Below, in pieces: positions 14,655 to 22,827 of a stretch of 23,627 nt of DNA. Position 1 is the first letter of the stretch. Each line of letters starts with the position of its first letter. The stretch lies in NCBI GenBank assembly GCA_023411225.1, contig JAEYPA010000162.1, positions 1-23,627 on the forward strand, read 5' to 3'. A model generated the notes under the pieces. That model searched no databases. It had not been told where the DNA came from and worked only from the letters and a program-made list of their open reading frames with translations. A program made the position numbers and the translations under genes. Origin of the DNA: Bacillota bacterium (GTDB lineage: Bacteria; Bacillota; Clostridia; Lachnospirales; Lachnospiraceae).

Positions 14655-15506
14655 TTAAAATGCTATTTTATGTTGCTCTACATACTGCAAAAACTCAAAA
14701 GGAGAGAATTCCTGCCAACGGCTTTTCTCATCCAAGACATCTATGGCCCTGTTTGCGTACTCCACCGCCCTCTTAAGTTCTTCTGAAGCTACGTAATTCT
14801 TTAGTCTTCCGTTGATGGCATCAGCTCCTCCTGCAATTCCAAGAAAAGCTCTTGCAAGATCTGGATCATAGGTTCCTGTTGCTGCCATGATTCCTATGCA
14901 ATCGGCAATGATCTCATCCCTTACGATGTTCTTGTTCTCCGGATAGAGCTTACTACTGATAAAATGGGTAAGCTCATGATACTCTCTAATCTTTCGAGAA
15001 TAACCCATCCATTCCTCATAGGAATATTGTGTCATTGTATAGGGAAGGGCACTATATTCTCCTTTGCTCAATACAATAAGGGTATCTTTATAGTTATCTG
15101 GGTTCTGCATAAAAAGCTGATACTCCCTGTCTGCATTTTCTACATTGGTGAAGGCTAACGCCATTCTCTTTTGTCGAAGCTTACCATGATTAATGATTCC
15201 CTTGATGATCATTGCACCAGTTGTAGGGGCAATAGGCCTCGGTTCAAGGCGAAATGCCAACACCTGAAGAATCCGTACGAAGTCACTGCGATTAGCCACA
15301 TATAGGACCTCTGCTGGACCTGCTGGTGTGTCAACTAGGTACAGGATGTCTTCCGGTGAAGTGCTGTAGTTTGACTCATTTGCCGGTCCTGGTACCTTTC
15401 CCTGTAACACTACTTCCTTATACTGTTCTGAAGTGGAAGCTCCCTCATAGATCTCTAACATCAGTTGTGGGTATCGCCTAATTAATTGTAGGATTGGAGT
15501 GTCCAT
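14655..15506 (-). CDS. Putative HExxH metallopeptidase-like protein, family not recognised
   Basis: A 283-residue protein without a signal peptide or membrane segment. I do not recognise the family. The key feature is HELTH at residues 177-181, preceded by RKIREY and followed by RDEIIADCIG at 196-205, in which E198 or D202 could be a third zinc ligand. This pattern is what a zinc-dependent peptidase active site looks like, although no catalytic activity is proven. The N-terminal 100 residues look like a mixed alpha/beta domain. The start ATG 15506 has AAGGAGG five bases upstream, overlapping the end of the methyltransferase gene. It sits between the methyltransferase and the STAS gene inside an export operon, so processing of an exported peptide or cleavage of a regulator are both conceivable. 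Alternatively the site is structural, or the enzyme modifies something other than a peptide. Confidence 0.8.
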   Translation of the reverse strand: MDTPILQLIRRYPQLMLEIYEGASTSEQYKEVVLQGKVPGPANESNYSTSPEDILYLVDTPAGPAEVLYVANRSDFVRILQVLAFRLEPRPIAPTTGAMIIKGIINHGKLRQKRMALAFTNVENADREYQLFMQNPDNYKDTLIVLSKGEYSALPYTMTQYSYEEWMGYSRKIREYHELTHFISSKLYPENKNIVRDEIIADCIGIMAATGTYDPDLARAFLGIAGGADAINGRLKNYVASEELKRAVEYANRAIDVLDEKSRWQEFSPFEFLQYVEQHKIAF

Positions 15507-15516
15507 ATCTGCCTCC

Positions 15517-16455
15517 TTAGAATAAGTGTTGTAATACGGAAAAATCTATGGGTACTCTTCCTGTCATCATAATATTTGCTCCTCCGTACCATTCCCATAT
15601 AGTATTCTCCCCAATATTGTCCATAAGCTGGTCTCGTCGTTTCTTAAGTAATATAGGGTATTTTGCAATACATTTCTCATCTAAAAGCTTACTAAACTCA
15701 GGAATGGCCAGATAGTTTTGAAACTTAGTCAATTCTGCTAGGTAGTCCTCTTTGATATAAGTCTCTTTCATTTCCCTACTATACCTAGCATCGCTTAAGG
15801 AAAATCCTCTACCGATGCTGTGCATCTCTATATCCTTTAAGCCACAACTGGCAAATAACTGGGGGACTAAAACCGGATCCTCTCCTTCCATAAAGCTATG
15901 AAATGGCTTTATCGTAAAGTAGGCCTGCATCACCTTGCCTCGCATCTCATAATACTCCTTTACTGTCTGTATCTGCTCTCTGGGATAACATCCTGTATGT
16001 ACAGGGATATTCTGAAAGGACTGGGTGGTAACGGACACCACCTTCGCTCCCGACTTCGCCACCCGCTTCATCTCAAGAAGTGACTTTTTAGGATTACAGA
16101 TGTTGGTCAAAAAAGTATGAGACACCACCAAATCATAGGTATTGGACGGCATATCTAGCTTTAATGCATCTCCAGCAAAAAACTCGAAGGTATTGTCCTC
16201 CTTGCCTATAGCCTCCTCCTTTGCTGCCTTTAGTAATTCTTCATCCAAATCAACTCCATGGAATACACAGTTCTTCACTGCTGCCGACAGGTAGTAGGTA
16301 AAGGCTCCTGTTCCACAGCCAACATCTAAAACTTTCATTCCGTCCTGAATCCCGGTCCACTTTACATAGCTATCCAGCATATCCGGATCTAGCAGTAACA
16401 TTCGTGAGCTTTTAAAAAAGCTGGGATTCTGGTAGTAACTTGACCACTCCATCAT
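15517..16455 (-). CDS. Class I SAM-dependent methyltransferase
   Basis: A 312-residue methyltransferase. The SAM-binding motif I is VLDVGCGTGAF at about 42-52, followed by the acidic end of strand 2 in FHGVDLDEELLKAA, and GDALKLDMPSNTYDLVVSHTFLTNI as motifs II-III. The C-terminal 130 residues are an extra domain of unknown role with a Trp-rich end (ENTIWEWYGGANIMMTGRVP). The substrate cannot be told; in this setting a peptide or small molecule that is later exported is plausible. The start is ATG 16455, or the ATG directly after it. The ribosome binding site is only a modest GGAG. It follows the second ABC gene by 15 bases and precedes the HExxH gene by 10 bases. Confidence 0.9.
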   Translation of the reverse strand: MMEWSSYYQNPSFFKSSRMLLLDPDMLDSYVKWTGIQDGMKVLDVGCGTGAFTYYLSAAVKNCVFHGVDLDEELLKAAKEEAIGKEDNTFEFFAGDALKLDMPSNTYDLVVSHTFLTNICNPKKSLLEMKRVAKSGAKVVSVTTQSFQNIPVHTGCYPREQIQTVKEYYEMRGKVMQAYFTIKPFHSFMEGEDPVLVPQLFASCGLKDIEMHSIGRGFSLSDARYSREMKETYIKEDYLAELTKFQNYLAIPEFSKLLDEKCIAKYPILLKKRRDQLMDNIGENTIWEWYGGANIMMTGRVPIDFSVLQHLF

Positions 16456-16470
16456 ATACTACACTCTCCA

Positions 16471-19020
16471 TCATTCTACGATCTGACGTTTCGCCAGTTT
16501 ATAAAAATGGGACTCTAATGCCATAAGCTCACTATAGGTTCCCTGCTCCACAACACGTCCGCCATCCAGTACGATGATCCGGTCACAGTTTATAATGGTA
16601 CTTAAACGATGTGCAATGACGATACGAGTGGCATGAAGCTTCTCCAAGCTCTTGCAAACAAGATCCTGATTCACATTATCTAGGGCACTGGTGGCCTCAT
16701 CAAAAAACAGTAGGCTTGGCTTATTTACGATGGCACGGGCTATCAGAATACGCTGTCTCTGACCACCGGATATAGTCCCGGCACCTTCTGAGATCACAGT
16801 ATGTAAGCCCATTGGCATTTCTGCAATGTCGCTCTCTAAGCCAACATCCCTTACTGCCTCCTGCACTCTTTCCACCGTAATATCCTGACCCGTAATGGCA
16901 ATATTCTCATATATACTACCAGAGATCAACTGGCCGTCCTGAAGAACAACTCCAAACTGCTTTCTCAGCTCTCTTTTATCAAGTCCCTCTATATCCTTAT
17001 TATCGTAATAAACCTTACCATAGGTTGGCTCTTCAAAACCAAGCAACACCTTTAACAATGTAGACTTTCCACAACCGGAAGGGCCGACGATACCAACATA
17101 TTCCCCTGGATTGATCTGTAAGGATAGGTCGTTTAATACCATCTCTTCTTCCTTTCCATAACGGAAGGAAAGATTGTTGATTTCTATCTTTCCTGTAATC
17201 TTACCAGGTACCATTGCCTCATCAGAGGTTTCAGGAGGTGTTTCGAGAATATCAACTGCTCTCTTATAGATTGGTATGGCTTCATTAAAGTTCAAAAAGG
17301 AAGAAACCACTGTAATCATAGCAGAGGAAAAGGCTCCAAATGCAGAAAGGAATCCCATAAATGCACCAAAGGAAATATCCAGGTCACCACTTATCATTTT
17401 ATAGTAGAATATAGCGGAAAATAGAACACTCATCAGCTGGTTAATGTTTATAGCTAAGTTATCCAGCCTCTCTTTCCTGATATAGACCTTTTTCATCTCT
17501 ACGTAAGGCTCCAGATATTGAAGAATTGCTCTGTTCTCCACACCGGTGATACGTATCTTAGAGATACCGGAAAGCAACTGATAGATAATGGAACTCAGCT
17601 TGGAATTTTTCTCTGTCAGTGTTTTCTCATATCGAATCTGCACAAAACCCAGAATTCCTGTCACAATCATGTTGATGAAAATCAAGACTAATCCTGTTTT
17701 CATTAATGATGAGGAATATTTATTCATCCTAAACAGATAAAGCAAGGAAAATACAGCGGATAATCCTGAGGTAATCATGGTCTCAGCCAATAGCTTTATA
17801 ATCGCAGCAATACCAAGGGCACGGTTGGCAACATCTGCACTTTCGTATTTATTAAAGAATGATGTCGGTAAATTGTATAAACGGTCAAATATGGCACTCT
17901 GAATTCCCACCTGAGAGGTATTAGAGATTCGGAATATGGCCAGGTTCTTAATGATGGTAAAGGTCAGATTACTCATGGAAAGTACCAGTATCAGCATACT
18001 TACCTGAACCAGAGAGGACATATCATCAAGAGGTATGTAATTATCAAAGATCTTCTCGTTGAAATATGGCAGTAAGAGACCGATTATGACACCAATCAAA
18101 GCAAACAAGAACATATTGATCCAGTCTGCCTTTTTTATGCTACCAACAGCAAATCTAACCAAATCCTTTACATTTAAACTTCTATTCTCAAATGGACGAT
18201 AAACCATGATGGCCTTAGGGGAAATCTTCTCCAGCATGGCTGGGGTTACCTTTGTTGTCTCCCCTGTCACACAATCATGTAATACATAATGGTTGGTCCC
18301 TTTGGGGATACATGCATAGGACTTATTACCTTCCTCGGAAAATACTATTAACGGACCAGAATCATTGTGGTACCAATCCTCCTCCAGTACCACATTACGT
18401 ATGGTAAAATGAGAAAGTCTTGCGACATCCTCTATGGTAAATCTCCGTCCATAATTTTCTTTTAAGATATCATAGGAAACAATATCAATGTTTTCATGCC
18501 GGCATAGATACTCTACTGTATCGTATAAGGCACTTTGAGTGGTTTCCATGGTCTTCTTACGTTTCCCTTTATGGAAGAAGTTATAAATACTATTTAAACT
18601 ATTCTTATAGGTTCTCTCCTGCTCCTGTGATACAGCGTAAATATAGCCTTCCTCTGAGATCAGGAGCATATTAACGCGTTCCACAACCTCTTCTGCAAAA
18701 TCCTCCGGGCTAAACAAGTGTAGTTTAATTTTGCTGGCGAAGTTCATAATAAGTTCTTCCTCGCAGCTGTCTACTTCAATAAGTTCAGCTTCCCCTAAAG
18801 AAGAGACCAAAAATGTCCATTCTCCCAGCATTTCATTATTTAGATACATAGCTGGGAATCTATTGCCTTCCGTGATTTCACAAATACAGGTTCTACGGCC
18901 TGTTTCGCCGTTTTTAATAGGTACTGCAAATATAACGACTGTCCCACTTTTCACTTTATAGGAACATCCTGGCATCTTCGTCAAATAGACATCAGGTCCC
19001 GACAAACGAATGTTATTCAT
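16471..19020 (-). CDS. NHLM-type ABC exporter, second subunit with N-terminal sensor-like domain
   Basis: The partner ABC half-transporter of NHLM (nitrile-hydratase-leader microcin) export systems, 849 residues. The first 280 residues are not a peptidase: about 20-100 form a cyclic-nucleotide-binding-like beta roll (SGTVVIFAVPIKNGETGRR), then a linker domain, as in this subfamily. The membrane part (about 295-590) follows. The nucleotide-binding domain has Walker A GPSGCGKST (646-654), the signature ISGGQRQR (about 750-757), Walker B LLFFDEATSALD and the switch region IAHRLS. GTG at 19029 overlaps the Shine-Dalgarno, so ATG 19020 is the start. It lies 16 bases after the peptidase-bearing ABC gene. 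With that gene and the HlyD-like gene it makes a complete three-part exporter. The beta-roll could bind a regulator or cargo; this is inferred. Confidence 0.9.
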   Translation of the reverse strand: MNNIRLSGPDVYLTKMPGCSYKVKSGTVVIFAVPIKNGETGRRTCICEITEGNRFPAMYLNNEMLGEWTFLVSSLGEAELIEVDSCEEELIMNFASKIKLHLFSPEDFAEEVVERVNMLLISEEGYIYAVSQEQERTYKNSLNSIYNFFHKGKRKKTMETTQSALYDTVEYLCRHENIDIVSYDILKENYGRRFTIEDVARLSHFTIRNVVLEEDWYHNDSGPLIVFSEEGNKSYACIPKGTNHYVLHDCVTGETTKVTPAMLEKISPKAIMVYRPFENRSLNVKDLVRFAVGSIKKADWINMFLFALIGVIIGLLLPYFNEKIFDNYIPLDDMSSLVQVSMLILVLSMSNLTFTIIKNLAIFRISNTSQVGIQSAIFDRLYNLPTSFFNKYESADVANRALGIAAIIKLLAETMITSGLSAVFSLLYLFRMNKYSSSLMKTGLVLIFINMIVTGILGFVQIRYEKTLTEKNSKLSSIIYQLLSGISKIRITGVENRAILQYLEPYVEMKKVYIRKERLDNLAININQLMSVLFSAIFYYKMISGDLDISFGAFMGFLSAFGAFSSAMITVVSSFLNFNEAIPIYKRAVDILETPPETSDEAMVPGKITGKIEINNLSFRYGKEEEMVLNDLSLQINPGEYVGIVGPSGCGKSTLLKVLLGFEEPTYGKVYYDNKDIEGLDKRELRKQFGVVLQDGQLISGSIYENIAITGQDITVERVQEAVRDVGLESDIAEMPMGLHTVISEGAGTISGGQRQRILIARAIVNKPSLLFFDEATSALDNVNQDLVCKSLEKLHATRIVIAHRLSTIINCDRIIVLDGGRVVEQGTYSELMALESHFYKLAKRQIVE

Positions 19021-19024
19021 GCTT

Positions 19025-19033
19025 CTCACCTCC
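19025..19033 (-). promoter_or_regulatory. Shine-Dalgarno deciding the ATG start of the second ABC gene
   Basis: GGAGGTGAG on the minus strand, with eight bases between GGAGG and ATG 19020. The alternative GTG start at 19029 lies inside it. Confidence 0.75.
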
Positions 19034-19036
19034 GCC

Positions 19037-21187
19037 TTATATCTTCTTGATCAGATTCTGATAATGTCCAGGAACATTAACCAGGGCTTGATGCGTTCCC
19101 CGTTGTACGATTTTCCCGCGTTCCATGACAATGATCTCATCGCAGTCTCTGATTGCACTAAGACGATGTGCCACTATCACACATGTACATCCTCTGCGTT
19201 TTATATTATCTACGATTTCTTTCTCCGTTATGGCATCCAGGGCGCTGGTGGCTTCATCCATAATCAGAATCGTCGGATTGGTAACTAGAGCTCTTGCAAT
19301 TTCAAGTCTCTGCCTTTGTCCACCACTGAGATTACGTCCTCCTTCTGTTAATAGATAATCGTAGGCTCCCTGTTTTTTGGTAATCACGTCGTGGATGCAA
19401 GCATCCTTGGCTGCGGCTATAATATCTTCGTCCCGGATACTCTTGTTCCACATGGTGATATTCTCCTTGATGGTCCCTGCAAATAATGAGATTTCCTGGC
19501 TAACTGTAGAAATGGAGCTAGAGATGATCTCCTTTGGAACTTTAGTAAGAGATTCTCCATCCACCTTAATGTCACCTTCCCAAGGCAGATATAAGCCACT
19601 GATAATCTTAGAAACAGTGGATTTACCACTGCCGGAGGCACCTACAAAAGCAATGCTCCTGCCGCTTTGGAGATTAAAGTTAAAGTCCGTTACCAACGGT
19701 TTTTCCAATCTACTATATCCAAAGGCGATATTATGGAGTTCGATCTGTCCAGACAATTTCTCCGTTCCTGCATTGTCATTTCTCTTCACCATGTAAATAG
19801 GATCCTCCTCATTCCGGAAGATATCGTCCACACGGTTCATATCCGCTTTCATTTCCTGGAGCTTCATGATAAATCCCAGCATAGCATTCACTGGCTTTAC
19901 AAAGGAGCCAAGTAGGGAATTAAAGGCCACCAGCATACCTGCTGTCATGTTCCCACGGATTACTAGAATACCACCAATCATCAGTACAAGTACGGTACAC
20001 ATTTGATTGGTAAGCTCAGGCAGTGCATTTACAATTTGTTGCAGCTTTCCATAAGATTGTTTTCTCGTTTCTGATTTTGCATAATAACCCAAAACACGAC
20101 TTGTATAATTACTTTCCACTCCGGATGCTTTTAACGTAGAGATAATATTAATACCTGAAACTAATACACCCATCATCTTACCTTCATCCTGCTTCATCTT
20201 CATAACAGAACGGGCAATCTGGCTTGAGGTGATCTTGATTACTGCAAAGTTAATCACAATGGTCACAATTCCAATAAAGGTAAGGATTGGGCTGTATATC
20301 AACAGCAGTACCAGATAGATGAAGGACACAATAAGATTCAGGATATTTTGCGTAAGATCCCCCGCTATGAACTCACAAACACTGTTATTATTGTTGATTC
20401 GACCTGCAATATCTCCTGCATATCTTTGGTCAAAAAAGGTCATGGGAAGTCTAAATAGGTGTGTCAGAAACTTGTACCCAGAAACTAAGGAAAGCTTATT
20501 CTGGAACTTCACCAGAAGGAAATCCCGGTAGTATCCAAATATAAACTGGAATAATGCAGTCCCTACCATAGCGATAATCAGCGGTCTGATCCAGCTTTCA
20601 CTTCCACCAATCAGAATGTCATCAATAAATACCTGAGAAAAGATAGGCATCAATATTCCCGGAAATACTAAAAGTACACCTAAAAGAAGAAGGTAAAGAA
20701 CTGTATTTTTTTCATTCCTTAGACGACGGTAAATTGAGGAAACCATGGAATCTGTTTTTTTCTCCTTGGTAAAGCCTTCACCAGGTTTGATAAATAATGC
20801 AACCCCTGTAAAACCCTCATCCAGTTCCGTTATCGTCAACTTTCTCCGTCCATGAGCTGGATCATTTATGTAAGCATTCTTACCTTTAATCCCTTCAAAT
20901 ACAACAAAATGATTAAAATTCCAATGTATGATACAAGGTAATCTTTTTTCCTTTTTTAAAGCTTCCACTCCAAGGCGGTAGCCACAGGCTTCAAATTGGT
21001 ACTTTCTGGCCCCCTGCAAAATCTTACTGGCCTTACAGCCGTCACGGCTTACACCAGTGTCAACACGTACCTTATCCAAAGGAATATATTTCCCGTAATA
21101 TGCCATGATCATTGCCAGAGAAGCAGCCCCACATTCCGTACATTCCATTTGGAAAATAGTAGGAGTCTTTTTATAGCAATTCTTCAT
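19037..21187 (-). CDS. NHLM-type peptidase-containing ABC exporter (C39)
   Basis: A peptidase/permease/ATPase that cuts the leader from a precursor peptide, normally after a double-glycine-type site, while exporting it. Residues 1-130 form the C39 peptidase domain with catalytic C19 (in TECGAASLAMI), H93 (in NFNHFVVFEG) and D109 (in INDPAHG), all intact. Six membrane segments cover about 160-440. The nucleotide-binding domain has Walker A GASGSGKS (516-523), LSGGQRQR (620-626), Walker B ILIMDEATSALD with E645, and AHRLS. At 716 residues it matches the family. ATG 21187 lies one base after the HlyD-type stop, with GAGGAGG as its ribosome binding site. An intact protease domain argues for a peptide substrate with a leader, but no such gene is in the window. 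Confidence 0.93.
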   Translation of the reverse strand: MKNCYKKTPTIFQMECTECGAASLAMIMAYYGKYIPLDKVRVDTGVSRDGCKASKILQGARKYQFEACGYRLGVEALKKEKRLPCIIHWNFNHFVVFEGIKGKNAYINDPAHGRRKLTITELDEGFTGVALFIKPGEGFTKEKKTDSMVSSIYRRLRNEKNTVLYLLLLGVLLVFPGILMPIFSQVFIDDILIGGSESWIRPLIIAMVGTALFQFIFGYYRDFLLVKFQNKLSLVSGYKFLTHLFRLPMTFFDQRYAGDIAGRINNNNSVCEFIAGDLTQNILNLIVSFIYLVLLLIYSPILTFIGIVTIVINFAVIKITSSQIARSVMKMKQDEGKMMGVLVSGINIISTLKASGVESNYTSRVLGYYAKSETRKQSYGKLQQIVNALPELTNQMCTVLVLMIGGILVIRGNMTAGMLVAFNSLLGSFVKPVNAMLGFIMKLQEMKADMNRVDDIFRNEEDPIYMVKRNDNAGTEKLSGQIELHNIAFGYSRLEKPLVTDFNFNLQSGRSIAFVGASGSGKSTVSKIISGLYLPWEGDIKVDGESLTKVPKEIISSSISTVSQEISLFAGTIKENITMWNKSIRDEDIIAAAKDACIHDVITKKQGAYDYLLTEGGRNLSGGQRQRLEIARALVTNPTILIMDEATSALDAITEKEIVDNIKRRGCTCVIVAHRLSAIRDCDEIIVMERGKIVQRGTHQALVNVPGHYQNLIKKI

Positions 21188-21188
21188 A

Positions 21189-22826
21189 CTATTCCTCCTC
21201 TTTTCCTGTTGAAGACATCATCTCCTTCAGCCAAGGTAGTAATTTAGTGATTGGTGCATATCGATCTGTAATTACTTTTCCAATTACAACCGTATTGTCA
21301 GTGATTTCTAGATCACTTCCTTTACTATTGGACCACTTAAAGCCATTGGTTGCTTTCTCATCTGGGGTAATAGATAGAATCGCTCTCACAGAAGCGCCCT
21401 GCTGTTGATATTGATTCACAAGCAGATCATCTCCTAAAGCTTTTGTCATCTCATAGACGCTTGCATTGTTCTCTGCAATGTCTTCTACTGTTCCCACTAA
21501 ATGACCATATTCCTGTTCACTGACGCCGCTTGGAGTCATTGTGACTTCCATGCCTACCTTCATCTTCTTTACCTCAGACAGAGGAACAAAACATACGATA
21601 TGTTTGGTCTCTGAGTTTGTCACATTGATTCGTGCCACACAGGTTCCGGCTTGTATTGGTTGATTTCCATCCACTGATACTGAACTAATAGTTCCATCTA
21701 CAGTGGCAAGGACCTGCAGATTATTCTGAGATGCTTTTAAGTTCTCTAACTCTCCCTTGTACTGTCTAAGAAGCGCTTCCTTTGTTGCCTGAAAATTCTC
21801 TTCCGCTGTGGTGGTCTGATAGTCATCGGCTACCTGTTGGGAGTCTATCTGCATCTTAAGATTATTCATGGAGCTTTGTATCGTTAGAAACTCATTTCTT
21901 CCAGCATTATATATAGTACTCTTTTCATTAAATGTATTATATAAAGCCTGCTTGTCAGCGGAATCGGAGTTCTGTGATTTGTAAGCCTTCTCATATGCTG
22001 TTTTTATCTTTAATAAATTCTTCTTTTCCTTTTCATATGCCTTCTTGGCCTCTTCTGACGCCTTGACTGCTTTATCATAGCTTTCCTTGGCGGCAATTGT
22101 TACACTATTGCTTTCTCCATATGCTTGCAATGCTTTGCTATAATTAGCGGCAGCCTCATTTACTGTAGTCATTGTTGAAGCGTAAGCATTCGTAGCAGTA
22201 TCTGTCTTAGCAACGGCCTCTTGGTAATCAAAATATACTTTATTATAGGCATCATTCCCCATATAGTTTAAATACGCTGCTTCCGCTGCTTTATATTGTT
22301 TCTTTAGGTTTTCTACTTCGCTTTTTTTTGCTTCATATTGAACTTCCATTGACTTCAACTGAAGCTCATATTGATCCTTTGCTGTGGTATTTTTATATCC
22401 CTGTTTGATCTCCAATAATGGGCTTGCTTCAGATAATGCTGTATCACTCGTACTGGTTAAAGTGATACTCTCTATTCCTGAGATCACACTTTCCATATCC
22501 CTAACCTTTTTCTCTACGTCCTCCGCTTTGATTTGAGCAACAACGTCTCCCTTATGTACACTATCTCCATTCTTCACATACACCTCTACCGCCCCAGAAG
22601 TCTCTGCATAGATACCCTGATAATACCCATCTTGCATCAATATACCACTTATATCTACTTTCTCTGGCAGACTTCCAAAGCATCCCCAAATAACTACAGC
22701 CACTAGTGCAAGCATTACACCACCAGCAGCCAGCCATAGCATAGGAGACGTAATCTTAATCTGCTTGTCTAACTGCTCCGGAGATGATAGTCTGTCTAAA
22801 GCAGCTTTTCTGAATATTCCCGACAT
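21189..22826 (-). CDS. HlyD-family secretion adaptor of the NHLM export system
   Basis: The membrane-fusion adaptor of the exporter, 545 residues. Residues 1-28 are cytosolic, 29-51 form a transmembrane segment, 52-110 contain the first half of a lipoyl/barrel-sandwich domain (DISGILMQDGYYQGIYAETSG). A long Ala/Lys/Glu-rich stretch from about 130 to 370 is a coiled-coil hairpin, and the second half-lipoyl and beta-barrel domain follow (about 375-520), including TVDGTISSVSVDGNQPIQAG. The coiled coil is longer than in many Gram-positive adaptors, fitting a need to cross a thick wall. ATG 22826 is one base after the stop of the GNAT gene and follows GAGGAGG. A Lys/Leu-rich C-terminal end near LLPWLKEMM is a typical finish of this subfamily. 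Confidence 0.92.
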   Translation of the reverse strand: MSGIFRKAALDRLSSPEQLDKQIKITSPMLWLAAGGVMLALVAVVIWGCFGSLPEKVDISGILMQDGYYQGIYAETSGAVEVYVKNGDSVHKGDVVAQIKAEDVEKKVRDMESVISGIESITLTSTSDTALSEASPLLEIKQGYKNTTAKDQYELQLKSMEVQYEAKKSEVENLKKQYKAAEAAYLNYMGNDAYNKVYFDYQEAVAKTDTATNAYASTMTTVNEAAANYSKALQAYGESNSVTIAAKESYDKAVKASEEAKKAYEKEKKNLLKIKTAYEKAYKSQNSDSADKQALYNTFNEKSTIYNAGRNEFLTIQSSMNNLKMQIDSQQVADDYQTTTAEENFQATKEALLRQYKGELENLKASQNNLQVLATVDGTISSVSVDGNQPIQAGTCVARINVTNSETKHIVCFVPLSEVKKMKVGMEVTMTPSGVSEQEYGHLVGTVEDIAENNASVYEMTKALGDDLLVNQYQQQGASVRAILSITPDEKATNGFKWSNSKGSDLEITDNTVVIGKVITDRYAPITKLLPWLKEMMSSTGKEEE

Positions 22827-22827
22827 A

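Noticed and set aside
16441..16475. A possible small precursor peptide gene between the second ABC gene and the methyltransferase
   Set aside because: The gap is only 15 bases, too short for any gene.
19377..19796. Plus-strand 139-codon open frame
   Set aside because: Antisense to the nucleotide-binding domain of the C39 ABC exporter, whose motifs are intact.
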